From contig NZ_CP017641.1 in the NCBI RefSeq assembly GCF_001983935.1, positions 2,604,001 through 2,668,000 on the forward strand: a stretch of DNA of 64,000 nt, in the 5' to 3' direction. Below are positions 26,298 to 35,545 of this stretch, piece by piece. The translations under genes were made by a program, and so were the position numbers. A model generated the notes under the pieces. It searched no databases and was not told the DNA's origin. It saw nothing but the letters and a program-made list of their open reading frames with translations. The number at the start of each line of letters is the position of its first letter. The first letter of the stretch is position 1. The stretch is from Fuerstiella marisgermanici. Lineage in GTDB: Bacteria; Planctomycetota; Planctomycetia; Planctomycetales; Planctomycetaceae.

Positions 26298-28400
26298 ATG
26301 AAGCTTCCCTGTTCCAAACCCGAACTCGTCCTTGTCGGCATGGCCATCGTAATGGGCGTGTTGCTGCGAGTTCAGCATCTGGACCGACTGGCCGTCGAAC
26401 ACTTTGACGAAGGCGTCTACGCCGCTGGCCTGTGGCACGACGGCGACTTTGGGACCTCGTACCCGCATCGTCAACTGTATGCACCGCCGCTGCTGCCGAC
26501 GATGATTGAAGTCAGTTCTGCCATCACAGGGCATCAGCCGTGGGCCGTTTTTCTGCCGAGCCTCCTTCTGGGCTGTGCCACCATCCCGCTGATGTGGTGG
26601 CTGGCTCGCATGAGCTTCGGAATGAACGCCGGACTGTTCATCGTGTACGTGGTTGCTTTCAGTGACTACCACATTCAGTTTTCTCGCATGGCGTTAACAG
26701 ACGTGCCCGTGCTGTTCTGGATGACTCTGGCCGTGACCGTCGCAGCAGCGGGAATCAATCGCAGTTCGTACCAGCTGATGATCGTCGCCGGAATCTGCTG
26801 CGCCGCAGCGTGGTGGACGAAGTACACCGGCTGGTTACCGCTGGCAATCGTCAGTAGCGGAGTTGCCTTTCGATGGCTACTGAGACAACGCACCATCGCG
26901 ACGTTCAGGACATCGGCCGCGCTGGTTCTGGTGATGGCTGCGACGGCCTTCGTCTGCTGGTCGCCCTGGCTTTGGATGTTGCAGGACGCTGGCGGCTATG
27001 CGGCCGTCGCTGCGAACCATTCTGGCTACTACACCGGGTTGAGTCAGTGGCAGAACAACATGGCGGCTCACATCATGTACTACTTCCACTTCGACAGCTG
27101 GCTGGCCGCGCTGGCTGTGATCGTTGGCATGATGGCCGCCGGAAGTCGGCGCTGGATGGAACTGGCTCAATCAAGACCTACCGATCAAATAGCCACCGAC
27201 GCCACTTCCACTGACGCCGCGCCTTCCAAATCGACAACAGCACCAGCATGGTTTCCGCCGCCACGGTTGCTCGCCAAATTCTGCAGCACAGCACTAGTGA
27301 TGGGCGTGGTGGCGACTGGTGTGAGTTCCGTTGGGCTGCTGACATGTCTTGGAATCGGCGGCCTGGCTGGAATGTTTCTGTGGCCAACGTTGACGGAGTT
27401 GCACCGTCGCCGAGTCGAACAAGACACGTCGCTGATCATGCCGGGCGGCGCAGGTTTCTTTCCGGCCGATATGAGAGCCGCACCGGCCATCGATCCCATG
27501 ATCGGATTTGCCTTCGCGGCATCGTGGCTGTTGGGAATGGTGTTCGCCACGCCGATGTATTCTCCGTTCCCTCGATTGTCGATGCCTCTGCTGGCGTCGA
27601 TCTGGCTGGCCGGAGCAGGCGGCGTGGCATGGTGGATGGAAGCCAACACCAACGTCGCTCGCCGAAGTCCGATCGACGATGTCCCACCGCCCGGGCCACT
27701 CAAGCGAATCGTCAACGCGATGGTCGTGGTCGCGTTAGCGCTCACGATTTCAGTCACGGGCGGTATCCGAACACCAACCATCTGGCGCGACCGAACGTCG
27801 CTGCGAGATGCGTCGTGGCATCTGGGGGAAGCCGCTTTGCAGGATGCGGCGGGCAAGTTTCAACCCGAAGCCATTCCGTGGGTCACCGAGGAGGATGGCA
27901 TCATCCGTCCCGATCCGCCGGAACAATTTGACGAAGACGGCAACCTGATTCCGCCGCCCGGATTTATGGCTCAACTGTACGAACGGATTTCAAAACCGTA
28001 CGACACCTCGACACCACTCGCGGACATCGACAAACCAACCTGCGTCGTCTACGGGTTCGGCGAACCGTCCGTGTTGTTCCATCTTCGCAACGCCGGTTTG
28101 AATGTATCTCCGGTCCAGGACGTCAACTTCCCACCAGCCGCGTTGAACGGCGAGGAACTCCCGACCTACCTGGTCCTCGGTCCGAATGCGCTGCGCACCG
28201 AAGAACTACTCTACGACTGGACAGTCGCCCAGTACCGGTTCGAGCATGTCGCCGACTTCCGTTTCGCGCCGAGTGACGTCGTCCTCTTCAATCTCTTCTC
28301 CCCCATGTTCGTCTCACAACACGACGAAGCCTACGTCCAAAAACTCGAACTCTATCGCGTCGGTACGCACCGACAGGCGGTTGGCGTGGCAGGCGAGTGA
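26298..28400 (+). CDS. GT39-like membrane glycosyltransferase
   Basis: 700-aa polytopic inner-membrane protein resembling the ArnT/PMT (glycosyltransferase 39) group, which moves a sugar from a polyprenyl-phosphate donor to lipid or protein on the periplasmic face. The first helix is followed by HFDEGVYAAGLW, whose Asp-Glu pair matches the catalytic acidic motif of the family, then several hydrophobic helices to about residue 490 with a His/Arg-containing FSRMALTDVPVLFWM. The C-terminal 200 residues are soluble. The acceptor is unknown. The last codons (VGTHRQAVGVAGE) and the stop derive from a family D repeat, so the ancestral C-terminus was replaced. Confidence 0.82.
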   Translation: MKLPCSKPELVLVGMAIVMGVLLRVQHLDRLAVEHFDEGVYAAGLWHDGDFGTSYPHRQLYAPPLLPTMIEVSSAITGHQPWAVFLPSLLLGCATIPLMWWLARMSFGMNAGLFIVYVVAFSDYHIQFSRMALTDVPVLFWMTLAVTVAAAGINRSSYQLMIVAGICCAAAWWTKYTGWLPLAIVSSGVAFRWLLRQRTIATFRTSAALVLVMAATAFVCWSPWLWMLQDAGGYAAVAANHSGYYTGLSQWQNNMAAHIMYYFHFDSWLAALAVIVGMMAAGSRRWMELAQSRPTDQIATDATSTDAAPSKSTTAPAWFPPPRLLAKFCSTALVMGVVATGVSSVGLLTCLGIGGLAGMFLWPTLTELHRRRVEQDTSLIMPGGAGFFPADMRAAPAIDPMIGFAFAASWLLGMVFATPMYSPFPRLSMPLLASIWLAGAGGVAWWMEANTNVARRSPIDDVPPPGPLKRIVNAMVVVALALTISVTGGIRTPTIWRDRTSLRDASWHLGEAALQDAAGKFQPEAIPWVTEEDGIIRPDPPEQFDEDGNLIPPPGFMAQLYERISKPYDTSTPLADIDKPTCVVYGFGEPSVLFHLRNAGLNVSPVQDVNFPPAALNGEELPTYLVLGPNALRTEELLYDWTVAQYRFEHVADFRFAPSDVVLFNLFSPMFVSQHDEAYVQKLELYRVGTHRQAVGVAGE

Positions 28401-28445
28401 CGGTGTGAAGGCTGATGCGCCGGCGGTGCTTCTGTAAGTCGCTGG
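28359..28445 (+). repeat. Family D repeat providing the end of the glycosyltransferase frame
   Basis: GTCGGTACGCACCGACAGGC, GGTTGGCGTGG, GATGCGCCGGCGGTGCTTC and GTCGCTGGG. It overlaps the last 14 codons and supplies the TGA of the upstream gene. Confidence 0.75.
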
Positions 28446-28930
28446 GGGTGAGGAAGTGGGGCGCGATGTCTCCAGCAGTACAACCCCGGAGCTCGCGCAA
28501 AATTGTGGCTCGACTTTCCAAGTCGAGAAGCAGCCCCTCCTACAAACCTCACGCTCCCACATGCTCAATCCGCCCTCGCCAATCGCTCGCACAATCGCCG
28601 CCGCGCTGCTATCCGAACGGGCAGAAGCGAGAGGCAATTCGACGACGTTCGCGCGGTCTTTTTTGTCGACTCGGAGAGTCGACCCACAATAATCGCAACC
28701 GGCACCATTTGCCGGTTGCAGTTGTCCGTTGAAGTGGTCTTTGGGCGACTCATCGCGCCGAGGTAAATCCCGCACGGCAACGCATTATTTCGTCTGTGAC
28801 GCCTGGCTTCGTTATAGCGCACGAAACGGATATCGGGTGCCTCAACAACCTTCAAAACAATGGTGACGCGTTGTTCCGATACCCACCGTGGGGCGCAATA
28901 ATTTCTTCAGATCCACGGCAGGAGGCCGTC
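28446..28930. other. Intergenic region with several hairpins
   Basis: CTCGACTT-TCC-AAGTCGAG near 28509, GTCGACTC-GGA-GAGTCGAC near 28667 and the strong GCAACCGGCA-CCATT-TGCCGGTTGC at 28695-28719. No coding region is supported. GGAGG at 28921-28925 belongs to the next gene. Confidence 0.55.
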
Positions 28931-29152
28931 ATGTCGACATCGCTAAACGTGCTGGCAATGGTGCGTGAACAGCATCGGTTTGTATTTGTCTACGACGACC
29001 ACAGCATCGACACACTGCTGGATACGTTAAGCCAATACGCGGAAGATCCGGATCTGGAATTCACATGGTACGACGCCGCCATGTTGGCTCAACGAGTCCG
29101 CGGGATGCTGGAACAACAGCAGGCATTGGAAGACTTTCCTAACGCAGCATAA
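28931..29152 (+). CDS. Small acidic hypothetical protein
   Basis: 73-aa cytosolic protein, MSTSLNVLAMVREQHRFVFV and then YDDHSIDTLLDTLSQYAEDP. Strong ribosome site GGAGG five bases before the ATG. It has a mixed alpha/beta pattern, no membrane segment and no signal. I do not recognise a named family, though the clean start and protein-like composition make a real gene likely. It is followed after about 160 bases by the Xer recombinase. Confidence 0.7.
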   Translation: MSTSLNVLAMVREQHRFVFVYDDHSIDTLLDTLSQYAEDPDLEFTWYDAAMLAQRVRGMLEQQQALEDFPNAA

Positions 29153-29315
29153 CGTGTTGCACAAAGTACGCCTGAGAGCAGTTTACGTTTTGTTGTGGAC
29201 AGTTCGGGCTCGTGGGAAGCAGCCCCCATAGTCCAAGACATTTGTTCCGCGGCCACAAGTCAGCGAGCTTCGCTGTAGCCTCCGCGCTGTCCAACTTCAA
29301 TGGCGAGGTTGCTAA

Positions 29316-30230
29316 ATGAAGAATGCCGTTCGATCATTTTTGAACTATCTCAAAGTTGAACGCAACGCGTCACCACTGACCATGAAGTCATACGGGGACG
29401 ACCTGATTCACCTGCAGGAATTCTTTGAAGAACAGCACGGGCACATCCCCGAACCGTCCGACGTCAACGTCAGCCAGTTGCGAACGTATGTGGCTTACCT
29501 TCACGAATGCGGATACGCGCGAGCCACGGTGGCTCGGCGACTGGCGTGCCTTCGCAGCTTCTTCCGATTCTGTAATCGCGAAGGCATCTGCGAAACGAAT
29601 CCAGCAAAGCCACTCAGAACGCCTCGCGCTGGCCGCAAACTGCCTCACTTTCTGACCACGGACGAAGTCGGCCGACTACTCTCCACGCCACCGGCCAACA
29701 AGAACGATGGGCTGCGTGATCGAGCGATCCTGGAAACGATGTACTCAGCGGGCTTGCGTGTTGCCGAACTGGTGAGCCTGAACCTTAGCGATTTGGATCG
29801 AGCGTCGGGAATTGTTCGAGTGCTCGGTAAGGGACGTAAAGAACGGGTCGCTCCGATTGGCAGCTTTGCGTTGAAAGCCTTGGCAGCCTGGCTGGACGTT
29901 CGCAAACCAGACACAACCGCCAGCGCCGCAGAGCAGGACGCGTTGTTTCTGAATCGTTTCGGCAAGCGTCTGACAACTCGCAGCATCGGGCGAATGCTGG
30001 AAAAGCATATTAAGATCGCGGGCCTGTCGATTCAGACATCACCCCACACACTGCGTCACAGTTTTGCCACTCATCTTTTGGACGGAGGCGCGGACCTTCG
30101 AAGCGTGCAGGAACTATTGGGACACAAGAGTCTCACGACCACACAAATCTACACGCACGTCAGCACTCGCCGCCTGAAAGAAGCCTACGAAGCGGCTCAC
30201 CCGCACGCTCAGCCACACACTCAATCGTGA
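29316..30230 (+). CDS. xerC: Tyrosine recombinase, XerC/XerD type
   Basis: 304-aa site-specific recombinase of the Xer class, which resolves chromosome dimers at dif. The SAM-like N-terminal core-binding domain spans about 1-90. The catalytic domain has Arg in [11 protein letters not shown], Lys in [10 protein letters not shown], the H-x-x-R box [19 protein letters not shown], the second His of [10 protein letters not shown] and the nucleophile Tyr in IYTHVS. The length and NxNP-type inter-domain region match chromosomal Xer rather than phage integrase. XerC versus XerD is not certain. Its last 10 bases overlap the convergent regulator gene. Confidence 0.92.
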   Translation: MKNAVRSFLNYLKVERNASPLTMKSYGDDLIHLQEFFEEQHGHIPEPSDVNVSQLRTYVAYLHECGYARATVARRLACLRSFFRFCNREGICETNPAKPLRTPRAGRKLPHFLTTDEVGRLLSTPPANKNDGLRDRAILETMYSAGLRVAELVSLNLSDLDRASGIVRVLGKGRKERVAPIGSFALKALAAWLDVRKPDTTASAAEQDALFLNRFGKRLTTRSIGRMLEKHIKIAGLSIQTSPHTLRHSFATHLLDGGADLRSVQELLGHKSLTTTQIYTHVSTRRLKEAYEAAHPHAQPHTQS

Positions 30231-31591
30231 TCGTCATCCAGGCCCAGAGTTTTCAAACGCCGGTACAGACGAGGTCGCGTCATGCCCAGTCTGCGAGCAG
30301 CCTCAGCTTTGTTACCGTCGCAGGCTTGCAGTGTTTGCGTCAGTACGTCGGCCTCAAACCGAAGCATAATTTCTTCGAGCGACTGAACGGGCGCGTCCGG
30401 AGTCTGCGGCAATTGTTGAGCGTCCTGGCCGGCGCGAAACGCGAACGGCAGGTCTTCAACTTCCAGCTTCACTGAAAAGCTGTCTTCGCACGCCGTCGTG
30501 ATTACGTCGCGCAGTTCGCGCACGTTGCCAGGCCAGCGGTAGAATCGCAACTCACGTTCCACGTCGTTGGTCATGCCTTCGGCGGATGTCTCCAGCGTTC
30601 GTTGGCATTCTTCAATGAAGTGCTGAGCCAGCAAAACGATATCGTCGCCACGCTGGTGCAGAGGCGGCAAGTCGATCTGCAGTGTGGAAAACAGAGCTCG
30701 AAATTCCGGCAGCAGCCATCCTTCCTGTTCGGCGGCGAGCAGCGAATCACTCGTCATGGCAACCAGCCGAACGCCCGTCAATTCCGCCGCAAAATCCTCA
30801 ACGATAGCCTGCTGCACTTCTCGCGGACATCGGTCGGCATCAATCAACAGCAACGTTCCGACCCGTCGATGAGGCGCGCCCTGTTGTTCGGGGGAAAGCT
30901 GTTTCAGACGTCCCAGAGTGTCCAGCAGGTGGTCCGGCAAAAGCAGTCGGCAATCCAACGCGACGAAGCTTTGTTCGTGATGTTGACCGGCCACGTGGAT
31001 GAGTTTCGCCAGATGCCGACGTCCGCTTCCCGGCGGCCCTAAAATGCTGTAACCGCAGTCGGCCCCCTTCAACAGTTCCGCCTGAAACAAAGCTTTGCGA
31101 ATGGCGGGGCAGTTGCCCAGAAATGACTGATCGGAAAACCGTCGTCGAAATTCGTTTCGAAGCGACGTCACTTCCGCGTGAAGTTTTTGCGTGAGTGACG
31201 TGCCAACCGGCGCCGCAGCGGAAGCTTCGTGGCGAACAATCAGTATACGTGAAACGATCCCGTCCGCATTCGGAATCGGGACGAACACCAGCGTCATTTT
31301 CACGCCAGTCCCGTTGCGGTGCGGAAGCACAACAGTGGTCGATTCCATCTCACCGTTCAGCACCTCGGACGACGGCGCGAGACCACTCGTGAGCAGGTCG
31401 ACGGGCGTGGCGTTGGGAGCAACAAACGGCGCGCATTTCAGTCCCTTGATCTGATCCGCAGGCCAGCCGGTGAGTTCTTCCATGCCAGCACTGAAGAACC
31501 GAACTCGCCGTTCATCGTCCAGCGCGCACGCTGCCATGGTCGTTTCGGACAGAGCAGCATCCAGCAGATTTCTTTTTCGGCGAGCCGTCAT
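30221..31591 (-). CDS. PAS-AAA-Fis regulator resembling sigma-54 activators, degenerate
   Basis: 456-aa protein with a PAS domain (about residues 12-125), a sigma-54-activator-like AAA+ region (about 160-380) and a Fis-type helix-turn-helix (about 410-452: [20 protein letters not shown]). The Walker A position reads GPPGSGRRH, with Arg for the usual Lys, and the GAFTGA loop that contacts sigma-54 is not visible. [10 protein letters not shown] (the family's R-finger-distal signature) is intact. It may therefore be a DNA-binding regulator that no longer drives sigma-54 polymerase. There is no receiver domain. It is convergent with xerC. Confidence 0.85.
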   Translation of the reverse strand: MTARRKRNLLDAALSETTMAACALDDERRVRFFSAGMEELTGWPADQIKGLKCAPFVAPNATPVDLLTSGLAPSSEVLNGEMESTTVVLPHRNGTGVKMTLVFVPIPNADGIVSRILIVRHEASAAAPVGTSLTQKLHAEVTSLRNEFRRRFSDQSFLGNCPAIRKALFQAELLKGADCGYSILGPPGSGRRHLAKLIHVAGQHHEQSFVALDCRLLLPDHLLDTLGRLKQLSPEQQGAPHRRVGTLLLIDADRCPREVQQAIVEDFAAELTGVRLVAMTSDSLLAAEQEGWLLPEFRALFSTLQIDLPPLHQRGDDIVLLAQHFIEECQRTLETSAEGMTNDVERELRFYRWPGNVRELRDVITTACEDSFSVKLEVEDLPFAFRAGQDAQQLPQTPDAPVQSLEEIMLRFEADVLTQTLQACDGNKAEAARRLGMTRPRLYRRLKTLGLDDDHD

Positions 31592-31865
31592 TCCTGGTGA
31601 TCGCCATGTCGGGGAAGAGTCATGTGATGCATGTACGGTTCCATGGTTGCAGCACGCGAAAAAGCGTGACTAAAGGTGTCCGATTTCAGCATGCGAAGGT
31701 TCGTGCCTTCGCACAGAAGGATACCACAATGGACGCAACGTTTTCGACCAATCAACGCGAAGGTTCACTCGGCCAGGTGCACCCACTTCAGACAGATCGG
31801 GAAAAGCTGCGGACACGTCCTCACCGTTCATGCCGCATTGGTCGCAACGACCTGACGTTGATAAC

Positions 31866-33296
31866 TTACGGGTTGGGCGAACTTCCACCTTCGCCATTCT
31901 GCGCAGATTGGCGGACAGTTGTAATCCATTTCTTCGGGCGCAACGACCGTACTTCGTTTGCCAGATTGACGTCGGGATCAATCAGTAATTGCGGCGGACG
32001 CCCGTTGAGCGAAACCGGCACGATCGCGCGGATGTCGAGGTCCTCAGCGCCCTGAGCTTTTAGCTTTTCAGCTTGCTGATGTACGAATTGCAGAATCAGG
32101 TCCGGGTCGATCAGCATCTTTCGGGCTTGCCAGTGGTGAGCCCAGAAATCCGGATCCTGCGGAATCGGGACCTCAGCTTCATAGACCGTGCCGTCCAGCG
32201 AATAGCGAACGGGGAACCTTGGAACCGTCCCTGTTTTTACACGCATTAGCATTCGCCAGGCAAATGTCTGACCTTCGTCTGTCCAGGCAGCATCGCCCGG
32301 GTAAGCCAGGTGTCGAAGAGGTATTAACACCTGAAGAAGGGCGTAAGCGCCGCCCATGGTCAAGGCAAACTTCGACGTTTTCAAGTCAGATGCATCGCGG
32401 TCTGTCGTGTCGCGAAGGTCGGCAGGTTGCGGCAAAAACAGGATCAGCGTGGCCCCAGCCATCAGTACCGGAAACACGTCGATTTTGAACAGCACAGTAT
32501 TGCACGCGTGGAAGATCGCCATCATCACGAACGCTGCAATTCGCGTGCGTTTCCACAGCAGGAGTGGGACGATCAAAATGTCGAACAGCATGGCCAGCCA
32601 GGAAGCAGCCAGAACCATTGACGGCGTTTCAACAATCCACGAGACCAGCGGTAAGTGCTGTTTGTACTCCAACATCTCGCCCAACACACGACCGCTAAGC
32701 CAATCCGGCGTCACCTTGGCAAGTCCCGCATAAAAGTACACAACGCCAAGTTGCAATCGCAAAATCCACAACATCCAGGCCGGGCACCAACGGCGGCGCA
32801 CCGACGGACGAAGAACGGCGTCCGCAGACCACGCCGCATGCGCAGGCATAAAAGCCAGGACCGCACATAACAGAATGATCAGGTAGAAGTGATTCATGTA
32901 CCGTGCTTTCTCAAGAAGAAACACGTACGTGAATCCGAAGCAAAACAGTGAGATCGCAAGCCGATAAGCGAACCCAATCAGCACCATCAAGGCGAGTATG
33001 CCCAACACGATGAAGTGAAAATGCATGGCTTGCGGCGACAGAACGGGAAGCCAGTCGAACCACAAATAGGTGAAGTGAGTTTTCTGTTCGACGAAATAGC
33101 GTGTGATCAGATTGTGTTCGAAAAAAAGCCAGACTTCGTACGCCAGCACGAGCCCCAGCAAAATGCGTAGTTGGATCAGAAATCGAATTCCGACCGGTTC
33201 ACACGCTCGAGCCAGCGCACCTTCCAGCAACCCCGTTCCGGGGCGTACGCGAGGTGACGTCTCTTTTGTTACGGATTCGCTAATTGGCATTTTCAT
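31866..33296 (-). CDS. HTTM domain membrane protein (vitamin-K gamma-carboxylase-like)
   Basis: 476-aa integral membrane protein. The HTTM region (about 35-300) contains several helices and the family motifs WFDWLP, ARYMNHFYLI, LRLQLGVVYFYAGLAKV and DWLSGRVLGEML. The C-terminal 150 residues are soluble (PVRYSLDGTVYEAEVPI, MLIDPDLILQFVHQQAE). Bacterial HTTM proteins are homologues of gamma-glutamyl carboxylase, but their substrates are mostly unknown. It starts MKMPIS at 33296, with a second ATG at 33290. It is divergent from the polytopic protein gene at 33411 with about 110 bases between them. Confidence 0.88.
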   Translation of the reverse strand: MKMPISESVTKETSPRVRPGTGLLEGALARACEPVGIRFLIQLRILLGLVLAYEVWLFFEHNLITRYFVEQKTHFTYLWFDWLPVLSPQAMHFHFIVLGILALMVLIGFAYRLAISLFCFGFTYVFLLEKARYMNHFYLIILLCAVLAFMPAHAAWSADAVLRPSVRRRWCPAWMLWILRLQLGVVYFYAGLAKVTPDWLSGRVLGEMLEYKQHLPLVSWIVETPSMVLAASWLAMLFDILIVPLLLWKRTRIAAFVMMAIFHACNTVLFKIDVFPVLMAGATLILFLPQPADLRDTTDRDASDLKTSKFALTMGGAYALLQVLIPLRHLAYPGDAAWTDEGQTFAWRMLMRVKTGTVPRFPVRYSLDGTVYEAEVPIPQDPDFWAHHWQARKMLIDPDLILQFVHQQAEKLKAQGAEDLDIRAIVPVSLNGRPPQLLIDPDVNLANEVRSLRPKKWITTVRQSAQNGEGGSSPNP

Positions 33297-33410
33297 CCAA
33301 CAATTCTACACACGCTGTAAACGGGATCCGGTTGTCTGGCCAAATACGTACGTTTAAGATTCAATGAGGGTCAACAGCGTTGTCGCCCCGGGACATTCAT
33401 CCAAACTGCG

Positions 33411-34640
33411 ATGTATGATCTGAAGACGACTTTCGCAATCGAGATTGCCGTAAGCAAAACACATGCAACCGCATCTGTTTCCTGTCCGGGCCGACAGTTA
33501 GCAGAATTCGGACCTGAAAGCTCATACGAAGTGGATGTTCCCCACGACAACAGTCGTTTGCGTTTTGCGTATATCGTTGGCCCAAGAGCAGACGTGATCT
33601 GGTTTTTGGGCCTGCCGTTCGCCGCTCTTGCCCTGGCATTTGCCGGGCGAGCGTGGATGTCCGCGGTTGCAGTAGCGTCTATAGCTCTGTGGGTCGATGT
33701 GCCCCACCAAATCGTGACGCTGTTTCGCACATGGGGTGTCGCCGACGATCGGCGACGATTTCGTGTTCAGCTAATCGCCGGGTTACTCGTAATCTCGGCG
33801 ATCATCGCCGGTGGACTCGCCTGGGCTCCTCTTTCATTGCTGTTGTTGTCCACGCTTTGGAATCACCAGCACCAGTTGATGCAGCTGCACGGTTTCGCTC
33901 GTATTTATGACTTCAAGGCAGGGGTTCGTGACAATTCTGTAGGGAAAAGGGACCAGGCACTAGCGTGGATTCTGTATGGAAACCTGTTCTTGAGTTCTCC
34001 GCTATTCACGAGTTACTGGCTGCGCGAAAGCTACCGACTGGGCCTGCCGCTCACCGCCTTCGATGTCAACATGATTCACGGACTGGCCTGGACCATCACC
34101 ATTGCCTTTTCCGGCTTTTATGTCGTGATGACGATTAAGCGATTCAAGAACGGGGCAGTGCTGAATCCTCTAAAGTACCTGTACATTTTGATTAACTATT
34201 CCGTGCTGTACTTCGTCTGCTGGCAAAGTTCTTCGCTGTTGATGTACGGCATCACCAACGTGCTCATGCACGGCATCCAGTACGTGGTGTTCGTCTTTTA
34301 TTACCTGCAGCGTTCTTCTTCAAAAGCGAATGGAAAGGACCGGTTGGTACACTGGATTGTGAATCCGGGCAACGGTGTCGTTTTCGTTTGCGTGCTGCTG
34401 TTTTATGCGGTCCTGTACCAGCTCATGACGGGGCGGCCGCTGGACGAACTAGGCTTCGGAGCGGTGCATTTCGCATCCCAATATGAAGCTGTTCCCGAGG
34501 TTCAACTGAGAGCCATGTCAGTATTAACCGGGAAGGAAATCTGGTTACTGACCCTGTTAAACGTGCCCGGCATGCTACACCTGTATTACGATTCGTTCAT
34601 CTGGAAGGTGCGCGAAGGCCGGACTCAGGAGAGCCTCTAA
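33411..34640 (+). CDS. Polytopic membrane protein with conserved-looking histidines
   Basis: 409-aa protein with about eight or nine predicted membrane helices from residue 60 on. Histidines cluster at helix ends: TLWNHQHQLMQLHGFARIYD (about 153-172), MIHGLAW, MHGIQYVVF and GMLHLYYDSFIW. The H-x-H and scattered His pattern recalls metal-binding membrane oxygenases or desaturases, but no family can be named. The first 50 residues are soluble and the start is uncertain. A TPR-like anchored protein gene follows after one base, so the two are co-translated. Its divergent HTTM neighbour may share the promoter region. Confidence 0.72.
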   Translation: MYDLKTTFAIEIAVSKTHATASVSCPGRQLAEFGPESSYEVDVPHDNSRLRFAYIVGPRADVIWFLGLPFAALALAFAGRAWMSAVAVASIALWVDVPHQIVTLFRTWGVADDRRRFRVQLIAGLLVISAIIAGGLAWAPLSLLLLSTLWNHQHQLMQLHGFARIYDFKAGVRDNSVGKRDQALAWILYGNLFLSSPLFTSYWLRESYRLGLPLTAFDVNMIHGLAWTITIAFSGFYVVMTIKRFKNGAVLNPLKYLYILINYSVLYFVCWQSSSLLMYGITNVLMHGIQYVVFVFYYLQRSSSKANGKDRLVHWIVNPGNGVVFVCVLLFYAVLYQLMTGRPLDELGFGAVHFASQYEAVPEVQLRAMSVLTGKEIWLLTLLNVPGMLHLYYDSFIWKVREGRTQESL

Positions 34641-34641
34641 A

Positions 34642-35145
34642 ATGAAGGCAACATTTCGCCGCTATCGGCTGCTGATTATTGTTGTCACGTTTCTGGTCAT
34701 TGTGTCGCTTCAGGAAAACAGTGAACGGGATTCGCAGTCCAAAGAAACGGACGAACAGCTTCCTTACGTGATGCACGCTCTGTATCCAAACAGCGCGCGT
34801 GTGGAGTATGCACTGGCGGTGCAGTCTGTGATGAACAACGACCTGAAGGCCGCTCGAGCACACTTCGAGGCAGCTCTTGCGACAGGCGAAAAGACGAACG
34901 AAGACCTGTTTTACTACTACGCTGTCACGCTGGTCCGCATGCGAGCTCACCCTGAAGAAATTGATGCCGCCGTCAAGGCGTGGCGTTTCAACTTTCCCTA
35001 TTCCGATCGAAGCGACCCGAAAACCGCAGCAGCCAGGCCCGCGGCCAAATCTACGGTTAAAAACTCAGGTTCTTCTGATGGCGGTCCGCAACGCCGCGAC
35101 CGATCTCAGACAGCCGTGGAAACCGCGACTCAATGTCTTGATTGA
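34642..35145 (+). CDS. Anchored TPR-like protein
   Basis: 167-aa protein with an N-terminal membrane anchor (RLLIIVVTFLVIVSL) and a helical region (about 50-115: YPNSARVEYALAVQSVMNND, ARAHFEAALATG) with TPR-like spacing. The C-terminal 40 residues are polar and probably disordered. It starts one base after the stop of the polytopic membrane protein, so it is likely a partner of it. No further function can be read. Confidence 0.68.
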   Translation: MKATFRRYRLLIIVVTFLVIVSLQENSERDSQSKETDEQLPYVMHALYPNSARVEYALAVQSVMNNDLKAARAHFEAALATGEKTNEDLFYYYAVTLVRMRAHPEEIDAAVKAWRFNFPYSDRSDPKTAAARPAAKSTVKNSGSSDGGPQRRDRSQTAVETATQCLD

Positions 35146-35545
35146 GCCGCCTTGCTACGGACTGAGCCTCACATCATCGTCGCCATACCAGCCGCAAACT
35201 TCTTCGCCTGTTTCGGATTCAGTCACCGTGGCCTCCTGATGCAAATTGGTTGCACGAAAATGCATCACCGTGGCCGCCACGTCTACCAGAAAAGCGGCCC
35301 GAAAATACAAAATAAACCTCACTATTAAATTTAGTTTAAGGGTAAGCTTTACTCCTTCACTCCGCACCGTAGGTGTGTTAGCATCAGCACCAAGCGGGCA
35401 TCACCGCCCAGTATTTTTCCAGTTCGACTCAACTTCGACGGAATGTCGTAACTGAACGGGATCATTTCTACGGAGCCCACCAACAGCAATTCAGTACCTC
35501 TAATTCTAGTGTTTTTTAACTTTCATTCTCGAAGGTCACAGACCC
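35146..35545. other. Intergenic region, no supported gene
   Basis: AT-richer than its surroundings near 35300-35345. A short minus-strand frame ending at 35155 (…EEVCGWYGDDDVRLSP) looks protein-like at its end but has no domain, and I do not call it. The last 100 bases are the leader of the prepilin-like gene. Confidence 0.4.

Noticed and set aside
35155-35367. Minus-strand short frame ending GEEVCGWYGDDDVRLSP
   Set aside because: Looks protein-like at its end, but lacks a convincing start or any family; not called.
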